The notes: a model not told the origin generated them from the letters alone. 42,400 bases of DNA from an uncultured Collinsella sp. (GCA_900541145.1 UQIH01000021.1:1-42400); one strand, 5' to 3'. Positions 18,478 to 27,153 are shown, numbered from the stretch's first letter. Numbers and translations are program-made.

Positions 18478-20322
18478 TTGAATTATCTGAGTGAGATGCT
18501 CAAATTGCCGGTCTTGGACGTCGACGGCGAAAAGCTCGGCGTGGTTAACGATTTTGGCATTGCAACCGGCGAAGTTTTTCCGCACGTGACGTCGCTCGCG
18601 TTCCGCGGTCCCGGCAAGACGCCGTTTATGATCAGCTGGCGCAAATGGGTCGACCGTATCGACGAGACGGGTGTACACCTTAAGACGTCGGCCACCGAAA
18701 TCCGTTTTTCGTACCTGCAGCCGACCGAACTCCTGCTCGCCCGCGACGTGCTCAACAAGCAGATTGTCGACACGCAGGGCATGAAGGTCGTGCGCGTAAA
18801 CGACATCAAGTTTTCCATGTCGGGCGAAAACCAGCTGCGCCTGCTGGGTGCCGAGGTCGGCGCCCGCGGTCTGCTGCGCGCGATCAGCCCCACACTCGAG
18901 CATGTCGTCGAGGGCTTTATGAAGCATCTGGGCAAACCGCTCAGCGAGGACATTATCGCCTGGTCTTACATGGACCTGCTCGATCGCTCGACTAAGAACA
19001 TCCAGCTCTCGGTGTCGCACAAGACGCTTGGCGAGCTGCATCCTGCCGACATTGCCGACATTATCGAGCAGCTCGACCCGCGCCTGCGCGCGCAGGTGTT
19101 CGCGCAGCTCGATACGGCACAGGCCGCCGAGGCCATCTCGGAGTTCGATGACGACGAGCTTATGACCGAGATGCTCGAGGGCCTGTCCGATACGGACGCA
19201 TCGTCGATGCTGGCCATGATGGACCCGGACGACGCTGCCGACCTGATCGACGAACTCGATTATGAGAAGGCCGAGAAGCTCCTGCGCCTGATGGGCGTCA
19301 AGGAGGAGAAGGCGATTCGTAATCTGCTGGGCTACGAGGACAACACCGCCGGCCGCATCATGACCTCGGAGTTTGTCTCCCTGCCCGCCACGGCAACGGT
19401 CGGTGACGCCATCGAGGCGATTCGCGAGCTCGACGAGGACTTCGAGAGCGTCTACTACGTCTATACCGAGGATCCGAGCGGCATGCTGACCGGCGTGCTT
19501 TCGCTGCGCACGCTGATCGTAGCCGACCGCGACGCCACGCTGGGTCAGCTGGCCTATCGCGACCTGGTCTATGTGTCGCCCGACGAGGACCAGGAAGACG
19601 TGACGGACGAGATGACCAAGTACGACCTGGTTGCCATCCCTGTCTGCGACGAGAACCGTCATATCCTGGGTATCGTGACCTTCGACGACGCCATGGACGT
19701 TATCGCCGAGGAGCATCAGGAGGACCTGCAGATCGCCGGTGTCGGCTCGGGCGATAGCGCGTCGGATGACTCGACGAACGTGCTCAGCTGGTTCGTGCAT
19801 CGCCAGTACTGGGTTGTTGTATGGGGCATCGCGTCGTGCATCATGGCGACCGTGCTGGGGACGGCGCTCGGATCCGCGCATCTGGTGGTGTTCCCCATGT
19901 GCGCCATGCCGCTCGTGCTGCTGGCGGCCTCGCGCATGGTGTCGTTCGTCAAGAACTACTTCTTGGAGTATGACGGTCACGACGACGAGCCCAAGCCGTA
20001 TCTGGGGTTCTTCTTCCAGAGCACGGGCATGGGCCTGATTCTGTCACTCGTGACCTACCTGTGCGCCCAGCTGGTGCGCACCGCTGCGTTCCCCGATGCG
20101 CCCATGTTTGAGGAGCAACTCTTTACCGGGTGCTTTAATATCGCTGCCATCATTTGCCTAGTTGGCAACATGAGCGCCGTGATTTACCTGATGGTGCTGT
20201 TCTGGCGTGACGAGCATGACCTCAACACGTCGGGCACCGCCATGAACGTTGTTGCCGTCATGATCTCGTGCGTGGCGTACTGCGCCGCTGCGGTGCTGCT
20301 CGCCATGTCGGTCATGGGCTAG
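18478..20322 (+). CDS. MgtE-like protein: PRC-like barrel, MgtE-N, CBS pair, divergent membrane domain
   Basis: The protein has 614 residues and starts at TTG 18478, with a ggggag-type ribosome site before it. A PRC-like barrel lies at 8-75 (PVLDVDGEKLGVVNDFGI), a helical MgtE-N domain at about 183-285 (LHPADIADIIEQLDP...MDPDDAADLIDEL), and a CBS pair at about 295-412 with the acidic patch typical of Mg2+ sensing. A membrane domain with about five helices (444-614) completes it. That last part shows neither the GGNAGTQ run nor the Asp-bearing TTxTD stretch of classic MgtE channels; the last helix reads GTAMNVVAVMISCVAYCAAA. It may be a divergent channel or a Mg2+-sensing regulator of the Nramp-type transporter encoded eight bases downstream. 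Confidence 0.87.
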   Translation: MNYLSEMLKLPVLDVDGEKLGVVNDFGIATGEVFPHVTSLAFRGPGKTPFMISWRKWVDRIDETGVHLKTSATEIRFSYLQPTELLLARDVLNKQIVDTQGMKVVRVNDIKFSMSGENQLRLLGAEVGARGLLRAISPTLEHVVEGFMKHLGKPLSEDIIAWSYMDLLDRSTKNIQLSVSHKTLGELHPADIADIIEQLDPRLRAQVFAQLDTAQAAEAISEFDDDELMTEMLEGLSDTDASSMLAMMDPDDAADLIDELDYEKAEKLLRLMGVKEEKAIRNLLGYEDNTAGRIMTSEFVSLPATATVGDAIEAIRELDEDFESVYYVYTEDPSGMLTGVLSLRTLIVADRDATLGQLAYRDLVYVSPDEDQEDVTDEMTKYDLVAIPVCDENRHILGIVTFDDAMDVIAEEHQEDLQIAGVGSGDSASDDSTNVLSWFVHRQYWVVVWGIASCIMATVLGTALGSAHLVVFPMCAMPLVLLAASRMVSFVKNYFLEYDGHDDEPKPYLGFFFQSTGMGLILSLVTYLCAQLVRTAAFPDAPMFEEQLFTGCFNIAAIICLVGNMSAVIYLMVLFWRDEHDLNTSGTAMNVVAVMISCVAYCAAAVLLAMSVMG

Positions 20323-20330
20323 GTGGTCGC

Positions 20331-21593
20331 GTGCAAAATACCAAGCAAAAGTCGGGCACCAAGCAAAAGTTGACCATCGCGGCCATCTTTGGCGCTATGG
20401 GTCCCGGTCTGTTGGCGGCGCTTTCGGGCAATGACGCCGGCGGCATTGCAACGTATTCCAGCGCGGGCGCCAGCTATGGCTACAAGATGCTCTGGATGCT
20501 TCCCGTCATGACCGTGCTGCTTATCGTGACGCAGGAGACCGCGGCGCGCTGCGGCTGCGTCACGGGCAAGGGCCTGGCATCGCTCATTCGCGAGCGCTTT
20601 GGCGTGCGCAAGAGTGTACTTGCTATGGCGGCGCTGTTGATCGCCAACACGGCTGTGACCATTTCGGAGTTTGCGGGCATCGCCAGCGGCCTTGCTCTCT
20701 TTGGCGTGCCGGCGAGCATCTCGGTGCCGTTGGTGGCGCTGCTGGTGTGGATGCTTACCATGTCGGGTAGTTTCCAGCGCATCGAGAAGATTTTGCTGCT
20801 GGTGAGCTGCGTGTTCGTGACCTATGTCGTCGCTGCATTTATGGCTGGCCCCAACTGGGGTGAGGTCGCGGTCGACTTGGTCGTGCCTAACATTCAAAAT
20901 GACCCCAGCTACGTGTCGCTCGTGGTCGCAACGATCGGTACCACCATCGCGCCGTGGATGATCTTCTTGGCGCAGAACAACGTGGTCGATAAGAACGCGG
21001 GCGAGGACGATATCGTGCTGCAGCGCATCGATACCGTGAGCGGCTCGCTTGCCGCCGATGTCATTGCCGGCTTTATTATCATCACGACCGGTACGGTGTT
21101 GTTCCCGGCGGGTATTCAGATAAGCGATGCCGCCGATGCTGCCCGCGCGTTGGAGCCTATTGCGGGTCAGTGGTCCACGGTACTGTTTGCCTCGGGCCTG
21201 GTCGCGGCGAGCTTCTTGGCCGCCTGCGTGCTGCCGGGCGTTACGTCGAGCGCTATCTGTGAGGCATTTGGCTGGGAGCGCGGTGCCGACCGCAGCTGGG
21301 ACGAGGCCCCGGTCTATCGCGGCATCATTACGGCCATCATCGGTATCTCTGCCGTGCTGGTGCTTATGCCCGGCGTCGATCTGTTCCAGATTATGATGAC
21401 CTCTCAGGTCATCAATGGCGTGCTGCTGCCCGTGGTTCTGGTGTTCCAGGTGGTTATTGCCGCTGACCGTCACATTATGGGCACTAACCGCAACGGCCGC
21501 GTGTGGAATGTGCTCACTTGGGCGACTATCGGTGTGATTACGGTGCTCACGGTCGTCATGTTTGTTCTGCAGGCGATGGGTTACAGCGCTTAG
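20331..21593 (+). CDS. Nramp/SLC11-related transporter, probably Mg2+ type (NRMT-like)
   Basis: This 420-residue protein has about 11 TM helices and the Nramp fold. The TM1 metal-site motif, normally DPGN, is D35-A36-G37-G38. The TM6 motif, normally MPH, is A207-P208-W209. Loss of the TM6 methionine is the hallmark of the Nramp-related magnesium transporters described from Eggerthella lenta, which exclude soft transition metals only weakly and carry Mg2+. I start it at GTG 20331 (aggtgg six bases upstream); the frame upstream overlaps the MgtE-like gene. Operon position directly behind an MgtE-like gene supports a Mg2+ role. A strong terminator follows. Annotators may call it manganese transporter MntH; the motif changes argue against that. 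Confidence 0.88.
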   Translation: MQNTKQKSGTKQKLTIAAIFGAMGPGLLAALSGNDAGGIATYSSAGASYGYKMLWMLPVMTVLLIVTQETAARCGCVTGKGLASLIRERFGVRKSVLAMAALLIANTAVTISEFAGIASGLALFGVPASISVPLVALLVWMLTMSGSFQRIEKILLLVSCVFVTYVVAAFMAGPNWGEVAVDLVVPNIQNDPSYVSLVVATIGTTIAPWMIFLAQNNVVDKNAGEDDIVLQRIDTVSGSLAADVIAGFIIITTGTVLFPAGIQISDAADAARALEPIAGQWSTVLFASGLVAASFLAACVLPGVTSSAICEAFGWERGADRSWDEAPVYRGIITAIIGISAVLVLMPGVDLFQIMMTSQVINGVLLPVVLVFQVVIAADRHIMGTNRNGRVWNVLTWATIGVITVLTVVMFVLQAMGYSA

Positions 21594-21608
21594 CGCCTCT
21601 TTTGGACT

Positions 21609-21646
21609 CCAAACAGGCCGCAGCGATGGGCTACGGCCTGTTTTTG
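21609..21646 (+). terminator. Intrinsic terminator of the MgtE/Nramp operon
   Basis: aaacaggccg (21611-21620) pairs with cggcctgttt starting near 21634, followed by a T-run (ttttt). This is a classic terminator 16 bp after the stop codon. Confidence 0.88.
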
Positions 21647-21687
21647 TCTGCTATAGGGTGTTAGTTATATGGCAGTGGGCAATAAAT

Positions 21688-21891
21688 GCCAAATATGAGT
21701 ACTGTTGCTAAGTGAATAGCATTTACATTCAAGAAGATAATAAACATAACCTATAGTATGTTCATTAAAATTGGCTCCAATACGCCTTAAACCAGTCAGG
21801 TTGGCTGTCTTAGGGGGTTGTAGGGTTCGCTCGGACGTCATTTTGGGTGGTTTTGCCTGCTACTAAAATGGTAACAGTACTCATATTTGCC
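21688..21891. repeat. AT-rich segment bounded by a 21-bp inverted repeat
   Basis: The left copy at 21688-21708 (core aaatatgagtactgtt) and the right copy at 21871-21891 (core aacagtactcatattt) match in 19 of 21 positions as inverted repeats. The 160 bp between them are strikingly AT-rich for this genome (e.g. aagataataaacataacc). There is no transposase and no supported gene. It may be a MITE-like element or the scar of a site-specific insertion. The remaining gap to 22048 shows nothing recognisable. Confidence 0.7.
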
Positions 21892-22048
21892 CTTTTTTGC
21901 CCACAGACCTTTGAGGGTGCGGCGAAAAGGGCTTGTTTTGATTGTTTGGGGCAGGCGCGAGGCGCGGAAACGATGTCTGGAGCGACGGAGCGGCCTGGAA
22001 TTCATCCGTAGAGGTCTTCATTGGCTGCGCCAGGAGTGTCCCTAACTG

Positions 22049-22086
22049 CCGGAGGGGGTGTCTGCCGTGGCAGACACCCCCTCCGG
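22049..22086. repeat. Perfect 38-bp palindrome downstream of the acyltransferase
   Basis: ccggagggggtgtctgcc (22049-22066) is followed by gt and its exact complement to 22086, so the stem is 18 bp with almost no loop. Directly upstream is the family motif gtccctaactgcc (22038). It lies 23 bp beyond the acyltransferase stop (minus strand), where it may stabilise or end the message; no T-run follows. Confidence 0.8.
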
Positions 22087-22109
22087 ATGTGGGAAGTTTG
22101 CGCTGCAGG

Positions 22110-24326
22110 TTACTTGTCGGTGCCCAGCTTGTGCGGCTTGAGAGCGAGCGCATTGACGAGTGCGTCGGTGGCAGACTTGACGGCTGCCGGCTGCGGATCG
22201 TTGACGTGATCCTCGGGGTGTACGGGCAGGTCCTTCTTGACGGCATCGTGGATCAAGTTGAGGTACTCAGTCACGCCAGTGGTCGATAGGTGCGTGCCAT
22301 CGCCATCGAACAGGTCGTTGCGGTTGGCACTGTATCCGTACCAATCGATAACGCGCACGTTCTTGTAGCGCGTAGCGGCGTTGGCGATGGCCTGGTTGGT
22401 AGAGCCAACCCACGGCTGCGGGCTGCGCGTGTTCACAAACACCACAATACGCTTATCTCCTGCATCGGCCATGATGGCGTCGATCTGGTCGTCGGTTACC
22501 AAGCCGTTGGTGCCCAGGGCAAAGACCACGATCTTGCCGGCAAGGTTCTGCTGGATATAGCCCTCAAATGTCGCGCGCCCCGCATCAAACTGGCGGCCCT
22601 TTTCGGCATCGATATGGCTGTGCGGGAACACGCCGTCAAAGGTGTCTACGGCACGCAGCGACACGGAGTCGCCGATCATAAGCAGATCGTAGGAGCCATC
22701 GGGGAAGCCGTCGTTGTCCTTGTCGGTGTCGTCGGCCGCCTGCTGGTCGGTGGGCGCGGTGTTCTTGGCTTCCTTGTTCAGAACTTCGGCGCCCTCGCCG
22801 CTCAGCGCAGACGTCTCGGGCACAAAGATCAGGCCGCCCAGTGCAACGACCAACACGACAGCGCAGGCTGCGCAGACAGGGATGTGCGTGCGTGCCCAGT
22901 TGGCGGGCTTTGTGGTGCCATCGCGGAACTCGGCGACGGTGCGGCCGAAGGCGCCCTTCCTAAACGGCGTTTCGATAAAGCGATAGGAGCACTCGGCTAC
23001 GGCGACCACCAGCAGCACCTGCAAAATGTATTGCCACCAGGGCGTATCGTTGATGTTGGCGACCGGGTTCATGAGCAACAGCAGCGGATAGTGCCACAGG
23101 TAGATGCTGTACGAGCGCTTGCCAATCCACACGAGCGGCTCGGCGGACAGCGCGCGGGCAACCATTCCCTGGGGCTGCACGCAGGCGGCAATAACCATGA
23201 GCGTGAGGATCGAGCACAGCAGCGTGCCTCCGCGATACTGGAACGCAGTGTAGCCGTTGGTGAGCGCGACCATGGCGGCAAGGCCAACCAGACCCACGAC
23301 GCCCAGCACATCGATGGATGCGGGCGAGGACCAAAAGCGCACGAGGGCGCTCGGCTGTGCCGGGGCGGTCTCGGCTGATTCGTCGGCCTTCTCGCCAGGC
23401 TTGCCCTCGGCGTTCTTGCCGTGCTTGGCGGCGCCAGCCAGGCGATTGAGCCCCAAACGACGAGCGAGACGCACCGGCGCCAGATCGCGATCGGGGATAA
23501 AGGCCATCCAGGCGCCCAGCAGCAGCGAGAACACGCGGGTGTCGGTGCCGTAGTACACGCGGCTGGGGTCGGCGGCAGGGTTGTAAAGCACCATCATGGC
23601 GAGGGCAGATACCGCGGCAAGGCCCAGAACCACGCGGCGCGTGTTGGGTTTGCTCACATGCATGGATACCATGGCAAACAGCAGTGGCGGCCAAATCAGG
23701 TAGAACTGTTCCTCGATGGCAAGCGACCAAAAGTGCGTGAGCGGCGAGGGGTCGCCCAGAGCATTGAAGTACGAGACGTTCTGGGCGATCTGCCACCAGT
23801 TGTTGAAGAACAACAGCGATGGCAGGATGTCGGGGCGCATCTTGGTGAGCATCACGTGGTTGAAGACGGTGCACAGAGCACAGGTCACCACCACGACGGT
23901 CACCACGGCGGGGACCAGGCGACGGATGCGGCGGATCCAGAAGCTCTTGAGGTCGATGCGGCCGGTCTTAGCGACTTCGTTGAGCAGCAAGCGCGTGATC
24001 AGATAGCCCGAAAGCACAAAGAAGATCGTGACGCCGAGCAGGCCGCCCTGAGCCCACGTGAGGTTAAGGTGATAGAGCACCACCGCGACGACGGCGAGCG
24101 TACGCAGGCCGTCGAGTGCAGGGATGTAGCGGGACTTGGGGCGAGCAGGCGTCTGCTCCGCGGCGGGAGCCGTGGCGCGGCCCGCGTTGTTGGCAGAAGC
24201 GCGATGGGGGCTCGTGGTGCGTCGCGGCTCGTTGGCACGGCGTTCGCTCTTCACGCGTTCGTGCGGCGCCGGCTCGTTGCCCGTGCGGCGTCGACCGCGC
24301 GAGCCCGATTGCGAGAATTGTTCCAT
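22110..24326 (-). CDS. OafA/YrhL-type membrane acyltransferase with C-terminal SGNH domain
   Basis: The protein has 738 residues. A basic, low-complexity cytoplasmic N-terminus (1-68) is followed by an acyltransferase-3 domain of about ten TM helices (about 72-470, opening YIPALDGLRTLAVVAVVLYHLN, with the catalytic-type histidine in YHL). A final TM helix lies near 485-505, then an extracytoplasmic SGNH esterase/transferase domain. The SGNH triad is visible: S554 in GDSVS, a GTNG block, and D676/H679 in DGTH. Such fusions move acetyl groups across the membrane onto peptidoglycan or cell-surface glycans. It is monocistronic, with a very strong palindrome just past its end. Confidence 0.92.
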   Translation of the reverse strand: MEQFSQSGSRGRRRTGNEPAPHERVKSERRANEPRRTTSPHRASANNAGRATAPAAEQTPARPKSRYIPALDGLRTLAVVAVVLYHLNLTWAQGGLLGVTIFFVLSGYLITRLLLNEVAKTGRIDLKSFWIRRIRRLVPAVVTVVVVTCALCTVFNHVMLTKMRPDILPSLLFFNNWWQIAQNVSYFNALGDPSPLTHFWSLAIEEQFYLIWPPLLFAMVSMHVSKPNTRRVVLGLAAVSALAMMVLYNPAADPSRVYYGTDTRVFSLLLGAWMAFIPDRDLAPVRLARRLGLNRLAGAAKHGKNAEGKPGEKADESAETAPAQPSALVRFWSSPASIDVLGVVGLVGLAAMVALTNGYTAFQYRGGTLLCSILTLMVIAACVQPQGMVARALSAEPLVWIGKRSYSIYLWHYPLLLLMNPVANINDTPWWQYILQVLLVVAVAECSYRFIETPFRKGAFGRTVAEFRDGTTKPANWARTHIPVCAACAVVLVVALGGLIFVPETSALSGEGAEVLNKEAKNTAPTDQQAADDTDKDNDGFPDGSYDLLMIGDSVSLRAVDTFDGVFPHSHIDAEKGRQFDAGRATFEGYIQQNLAGKIVVFALGTNGLVTDDQIDAIMADAGDKRIVVFVNTRSPQPWVGSTNQAIANAATRYKNVRVIDWYGYSANRNDLFDGDGTHLSTTGVTEYLNLIHDAVKKDLPVHPEDHVNDPQPAAVKSATDALVNALALKPHKLGTDK

Positions 24327-24512
24327 AAAACATCATCCAATGACGAGAATAATCAGCACGTATTCATTGTAGCTGCCTGCTCCTGTGAATGCTTGCTGCT
24401 GGCGCAACCTCAAGGGTGCGTTCACATCAAAGTGAACTAAAGTTATAGAGGTGCGAAGGCGCGCAATCGACGGTCGACGGTGGGTGCAAAGCCCGCAGAT
24501 GAGGAGGTTTCC

Positions 24513-25475
24513 ATGGCAGATCGCGGCATCGTTGCGGTGTTCGGCAGCATGAACATGGACCTTTCGGTGGCGTGCGAGCGTATACCGCGTGCGGGCGAGA
24601 CCGTCGGCGGCAGCGGGTTTATCACCAACGCCGGCGGCAAGGGCGCCAATCAGGCCGTAGCTGCCGCGCGTATGGGCGCGTGCACGCACATGATCGGCGC
24701 GGTCGGTCGCGATGCGTTCGGCGCGTCGCTCGTGGCGGGGCTCCAAGGCGCCGGCGTGGACTGTGACTTTGTAGTGCATCGCGATGACGTGGAGACGGGA
24801 ACGGCGACCATCATTCGCTGCGAGGGCGACAACCGCATCATACTGTCACCGGGCGCCAACCATGCGCTTGCGGGCGCGGACGTTGCCTGCGCGCTGAGGC
24901 GTCTGGTGGCCCATGAGCTCGACGGCGGCGCCAGCGAGATTGCCCCGGCTGCCGGAAGCGTCTTTATCGCCCAGGGCGAATGCGACCTTGCGGCGACGGC
25001 CGAGGCGCTTGTTTGCGCTCACGAGCTGGGGTTCTATACGGTCTTTAATCCAGCGCCTGCCTGTGAGCTGCCTGCGGAGGCCTGGCCTGCGGTCGACCTG
25101 GTCTGTCCCAACGAGACCGAGTGCCAGGTTCTGACGGGCATTCTGCCCACGGATGATGTGAGTTGCATCGCCGCGCTCAAAGCGCTGCTCGACAAGGGCG
25201 CCGGAGCTGCGGTCATCACGTTGGGCGGCGCCGGGTCGGTTACGCTCGGCGATGACGGCGAGCTGCTGCGCATGCCGGCACTTTCGAGTACGGTAGTCGA
25301 TACCACGGCCGCCGGCGATACGTTTATCGGCGCGTTGGCGGCGACTCGCCTAGAGGGCCTGCCGCTCTTTGAGTGCATGGCCGCGGGTGCTCGCGCCTCG
25401 GCAGTGACGGTGTCGCGCCTGGGCGCTCAGCAATCGATTCCCACGCGCGCCGAAGTTGAACATTGGTTTGGTTAA
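24513..25475 (+). CDS. rbsK: Ribokinase
   Basis: This 320-residue PfkB-family kinase phosphorylates D-ribose to ribose 5-phosphate with ATP. The sugar-binding motif GGKGANQAVAAARMG lies near 44-58. The ATP/anion-hole motif DTTAAGDTF with the catalytic aspartate lies near 265-275. An NMDLSV start is typical of RbsK. Length is normal. The ATG at 24513 has an excellent Shine-Dalgarno (gaggagg). No ribose transporter is adjacent; instead a nucleoside hydrolase follows 30 bp downstream, so the ribose probably comes from nucleosides. Confidence 0.92.
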   Translation: MADRGIVAVFGSMNMDLSVACERIPRAGETVGGSGFITNAGGKGANQAVAAARMGACTHMIGAVGRDAFGASLVAGLQGAGVDCDFVVHRDDVETGTATIIRCEGDNRIILSPGANHALAGADVACALRRLVAHELDGGASEIAPAAGSVFIAQGECDLAATAEALVCAHELGFYTVFNPAPACELPAEAWPAVDLVCPNETECQVLTGILPTDDVSCIAALKALLDKGAGAAVITLGGAGSVTLGDDGELLRMPALSSTVVDTTAAGDTFIGALAATRLEGLPLFECMAAGARASAVTVSRLGAQQSIPTRAEVEHWFG

Positions 25476-25505
25476 ACGATAAAGACGGAGAAGCGGAGTA
25501 GAACA

Positions 25506-26480
25506 ATGGCAATCAAGAAGCTGATCCTTGATCTGGATATGGGTGTGGACGATGCGATGGCGCTTGCCTATGCCATCGCGAGCCCCGAGGTTGAGCTCGT
25601 GGGCATCACCACGTGCTTTGGTAACGTGCGCGTCGAGCAATCGGCGCACAATTGCCTGGCGGTGCTCGATCTGCTGAGTCGTCCCGAGGTGCCGGTGTAC
25701 CTGGGCGCCGACCGTCCTCTGCAGGCGACTGAGCCTTATACGCCGCCGGCGTCCACCGCGCTCATTCACGGCAAGAACGGCATCGGCGGCGCGAGCGTGC
25801 CCGCGTCGCCCTACGAGCCGGTGGGGGCGACCTCGGCCGACGGCAACGCTGCGGTCGATTATCTGATCGATGCCGCGCGCACCTATGGTCCCGATCTGGT
25901 CTACGTAGCGACTGGCCCGCTCTCCAACCTGGCGCTCGCCCTGGAGCGCGATGCGGCGGCGATGATGTCCATCGGCCGCGTGGTCGTGATGGGCGGCGCC
26001 CTTACCGTGCCCGGCAACGTGAGCGCGGGCGCCGAGTCCAATATGGCGAGCGACCCCGAGGCAGCCGACGCGGTGCTGCGTTCGGGCCGTAAGCTCACCA
26101 TGGTGGGTCTGGACGTGACGCATCGCGTGGTGCTCACACGCCGCGACATTGCCGGCTGGACGGGCTCGGGCACCATGGCGGGCTGCGCATTTGCGAGCAT
26201 GGTCGAGCACTACATTGGCTCGTACGAGATGAACGCACCCTACCTGGGTGGTTGTGCGCTGCACGATCCGCTGGCCGTTGCCGTGGCGATCGACCCCACG
26301 CTCGTAGGTGCGCTCGGCTGCAACCTGCGTGTTGATCTGCTGGGCGAGTACCGCGGTCGCACCATCTGCGATGAGCGCCGCCTGTCCGATCCGGACAAGA
26401 GCGCGCTTGTGGCACTGACCGTGGATGCTCCGCGCTTCCTGTCCGAGTTCAAGACGCGTATGGCCCGTGTCCTTGGCTAA
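25506..26480 (+). CDS. Inosine/uridine-preferring nucleoside hydrolase
   Basis: This 324-residue enzyme hydrolyses ribonucleosides to base and ribose. The Ca2+-binding N-terminal cluster DLDMGVDD (D9, D11, D15, D16) corresponds to DxDPGxDD with Pro replaced by Met. The middle motif VYVATGPLSNLALAL, VVMGG, the N-terminal-type NMASDPEAAD and the late HDPLAV with its catalytic/metal aspartate are all present. Length is normal. It is cotranscribed with ribokinase, which would trap the released ribose. Base specificity cannot be read from the sequence. Confidence 0.92.
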   Translation: MAIKKLILDLDMGVDDAMALAYAIASPEVELVGITTCFGNVRVEQSAHNCLAVLDLLSRPEVPVYLGADRPLQATEPYTPPASTALIHGKNGIGGASVPASPYEPVGATSADGNAAVDYLIDAARTYGPDLVYVATGPLSNLALALERDAAAMMSIGRVVVMGGALTVPGNVSAGAESNMASDPEAADAVLRSGRKLTMVGLDVTHRVVLTRRDIAGWTGSGTMAGCAFASMVEHYIGSYEMNAPYLGGCALHDPLAVAVAIDPTLVGALGCNLRVDLLGEYRGRTICDERRLSDPDKSALVALTVDAPRFLSEFKTRMARVLG

Positions 26481-26489
26481 GTTGTCTTT

Positions 26490-26560
26490 TTGGGACGGGG
26501 CTTTTTTGACTGGTATGATTGGTACGACCATTCGAACCAGCTAAAAGAGCCCCGTCCCAA
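26490..26560. repeat. 71-bp palindrome containing the luxS promoter
   Basis: ttgggacggggctttttt (26490-26507) pairs with aaaagagccccgtcccaa (26543-26560) with one mismatch. The order (G/C block then T-run, then A-run and G/C block) is the reverse of a terminator. Inside lies TGGTATGAT (26511-26519), an extended -10 element. An identical copy of the left arm occurs alone at 38338-38355. Confidence 0.75.
26511..26519 (+). promoter_or_regulatory. luxS: Candidate extended -10 of luxS
   Basis: TGGTATGAT gives TATGAT at 26514-26519 with an upstream TG. Transcription would begin near 26526, within the palindrome loop, so only the right arm would be in the luxS message. Confidence 0.45.
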
Positions 26561-26583
26561 TTTGACTATCGAGAGGATCTGCC

Positions 26584-27072
26584 ATGGAGCGCATCGCCAG
26601 CTTTTCCGTTGATCATCTGCTGCTTGAGCCCGGCGTGTATGTGAGCCGCATCGACCGCGATCCGGCGACCGGTGCTGCCGTCACCACGTTTGACCTGCGC
26701 CTGACCACGCCCAACAAGGAGCCGGTCATGAACACCGCCGAGTGCCACACCATCGAGCACCTGGGTGCAACGTTCTTGCGCAATCATGCCGAGTGGTCGA
26801 GCCGCATTGTCTACTTTGGCCCCATGGGCTGCCGCACGGGCTTTTACCTGGTTGTCTTTGGCGAGCTGACGAGCGAGAAGGTCTTGCCGCTCGTCCGCGA
26901 GCTGTTTGAGTTTGTCGCCGGCTTCGAGGGCGATGTCCCCGGTGCCGCTCCCGAGGAGTGCGGCAACTACCTGGACCAGAACCTCCCCATGGCAAACTGG
27001 CTCGCGCGCCGCTATCTCGACCGTGACCTGGCCGATATCGATGAGAAGCACCTGCATTATCAGCAGGCGTAA
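26584..27072 (+). CDS. luxS: S-ribosylhomocysteine lyase LuxS
   Basis: This 162-residue metalloenzyme cleaves S-ribosylhomocysteine to homocysteine and DPD, the precursor of autoinducer-2. Metal ligands H55 and H59 with catalytic E58 (HTIEH) and C126 are present, as is the catalytic cysteine C83 in MGCRTGFYL. Length is normal. The start has gagagg upstream. A strong terminator closes the unit. Its neighbours handle ribose and nucleosides, which fits degradation of S-adenosylhomocysteine-derived products, but luxS appears to have its own promoter. Confidence 0.96.
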   Translation: MERIASFSVDHLLLEPGVYVSRIDRDPATGAAVTTFDLRLTTPNKEPVMNTAECHTIEHLGATFLRNHAEWSSRIVYFGPMGCRTGFYLVVFGELTSEKVLPLVRELFEFVAGFEGDVPGAAPEECGNYLDQNLPMANWLARRYLDRDLADIDEKHLHYQQA

Positions 27073-27099
27073 GTCCCTCGCAGGAATAGCGTTTGTACT

Positions 27100-27135
27100 A
27101 GAAGCGCTCCCGCTCTTTGCGGAGCGCTTTTTTTT
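27100..27135 (+). terminator. Intrinsic terminator of luxS
   Basis: agcgctcc and ggagcgct flank a short loop and are followed by an eight-base T-run. It ends about 60 bp after the luxS stop. Confidence 0.9.
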
Positions 27136-27153
27136 ATGCCGAGTGCTCAAAAC

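Noticed and set aside
18295..19980. Antisense frame across the MgtE-like gene
   Set aside because: Shadow of the real gene; no motif and no ribosome site.
20331..21593. Naming the Nramp homologue mntH
   Set aside because: The DPGN and MPH metal-site motifs are changed to DAGG and APW, so manganese or iron specificity is doubtful.
26490..26560. Ordinary terminator of the nucleoside hydrolase
   Set aside because: The T-run belongs to the left arm and the A-run to the right arm, the reverse of what terminates plus-strand RNA; no T-run follows the second arm.
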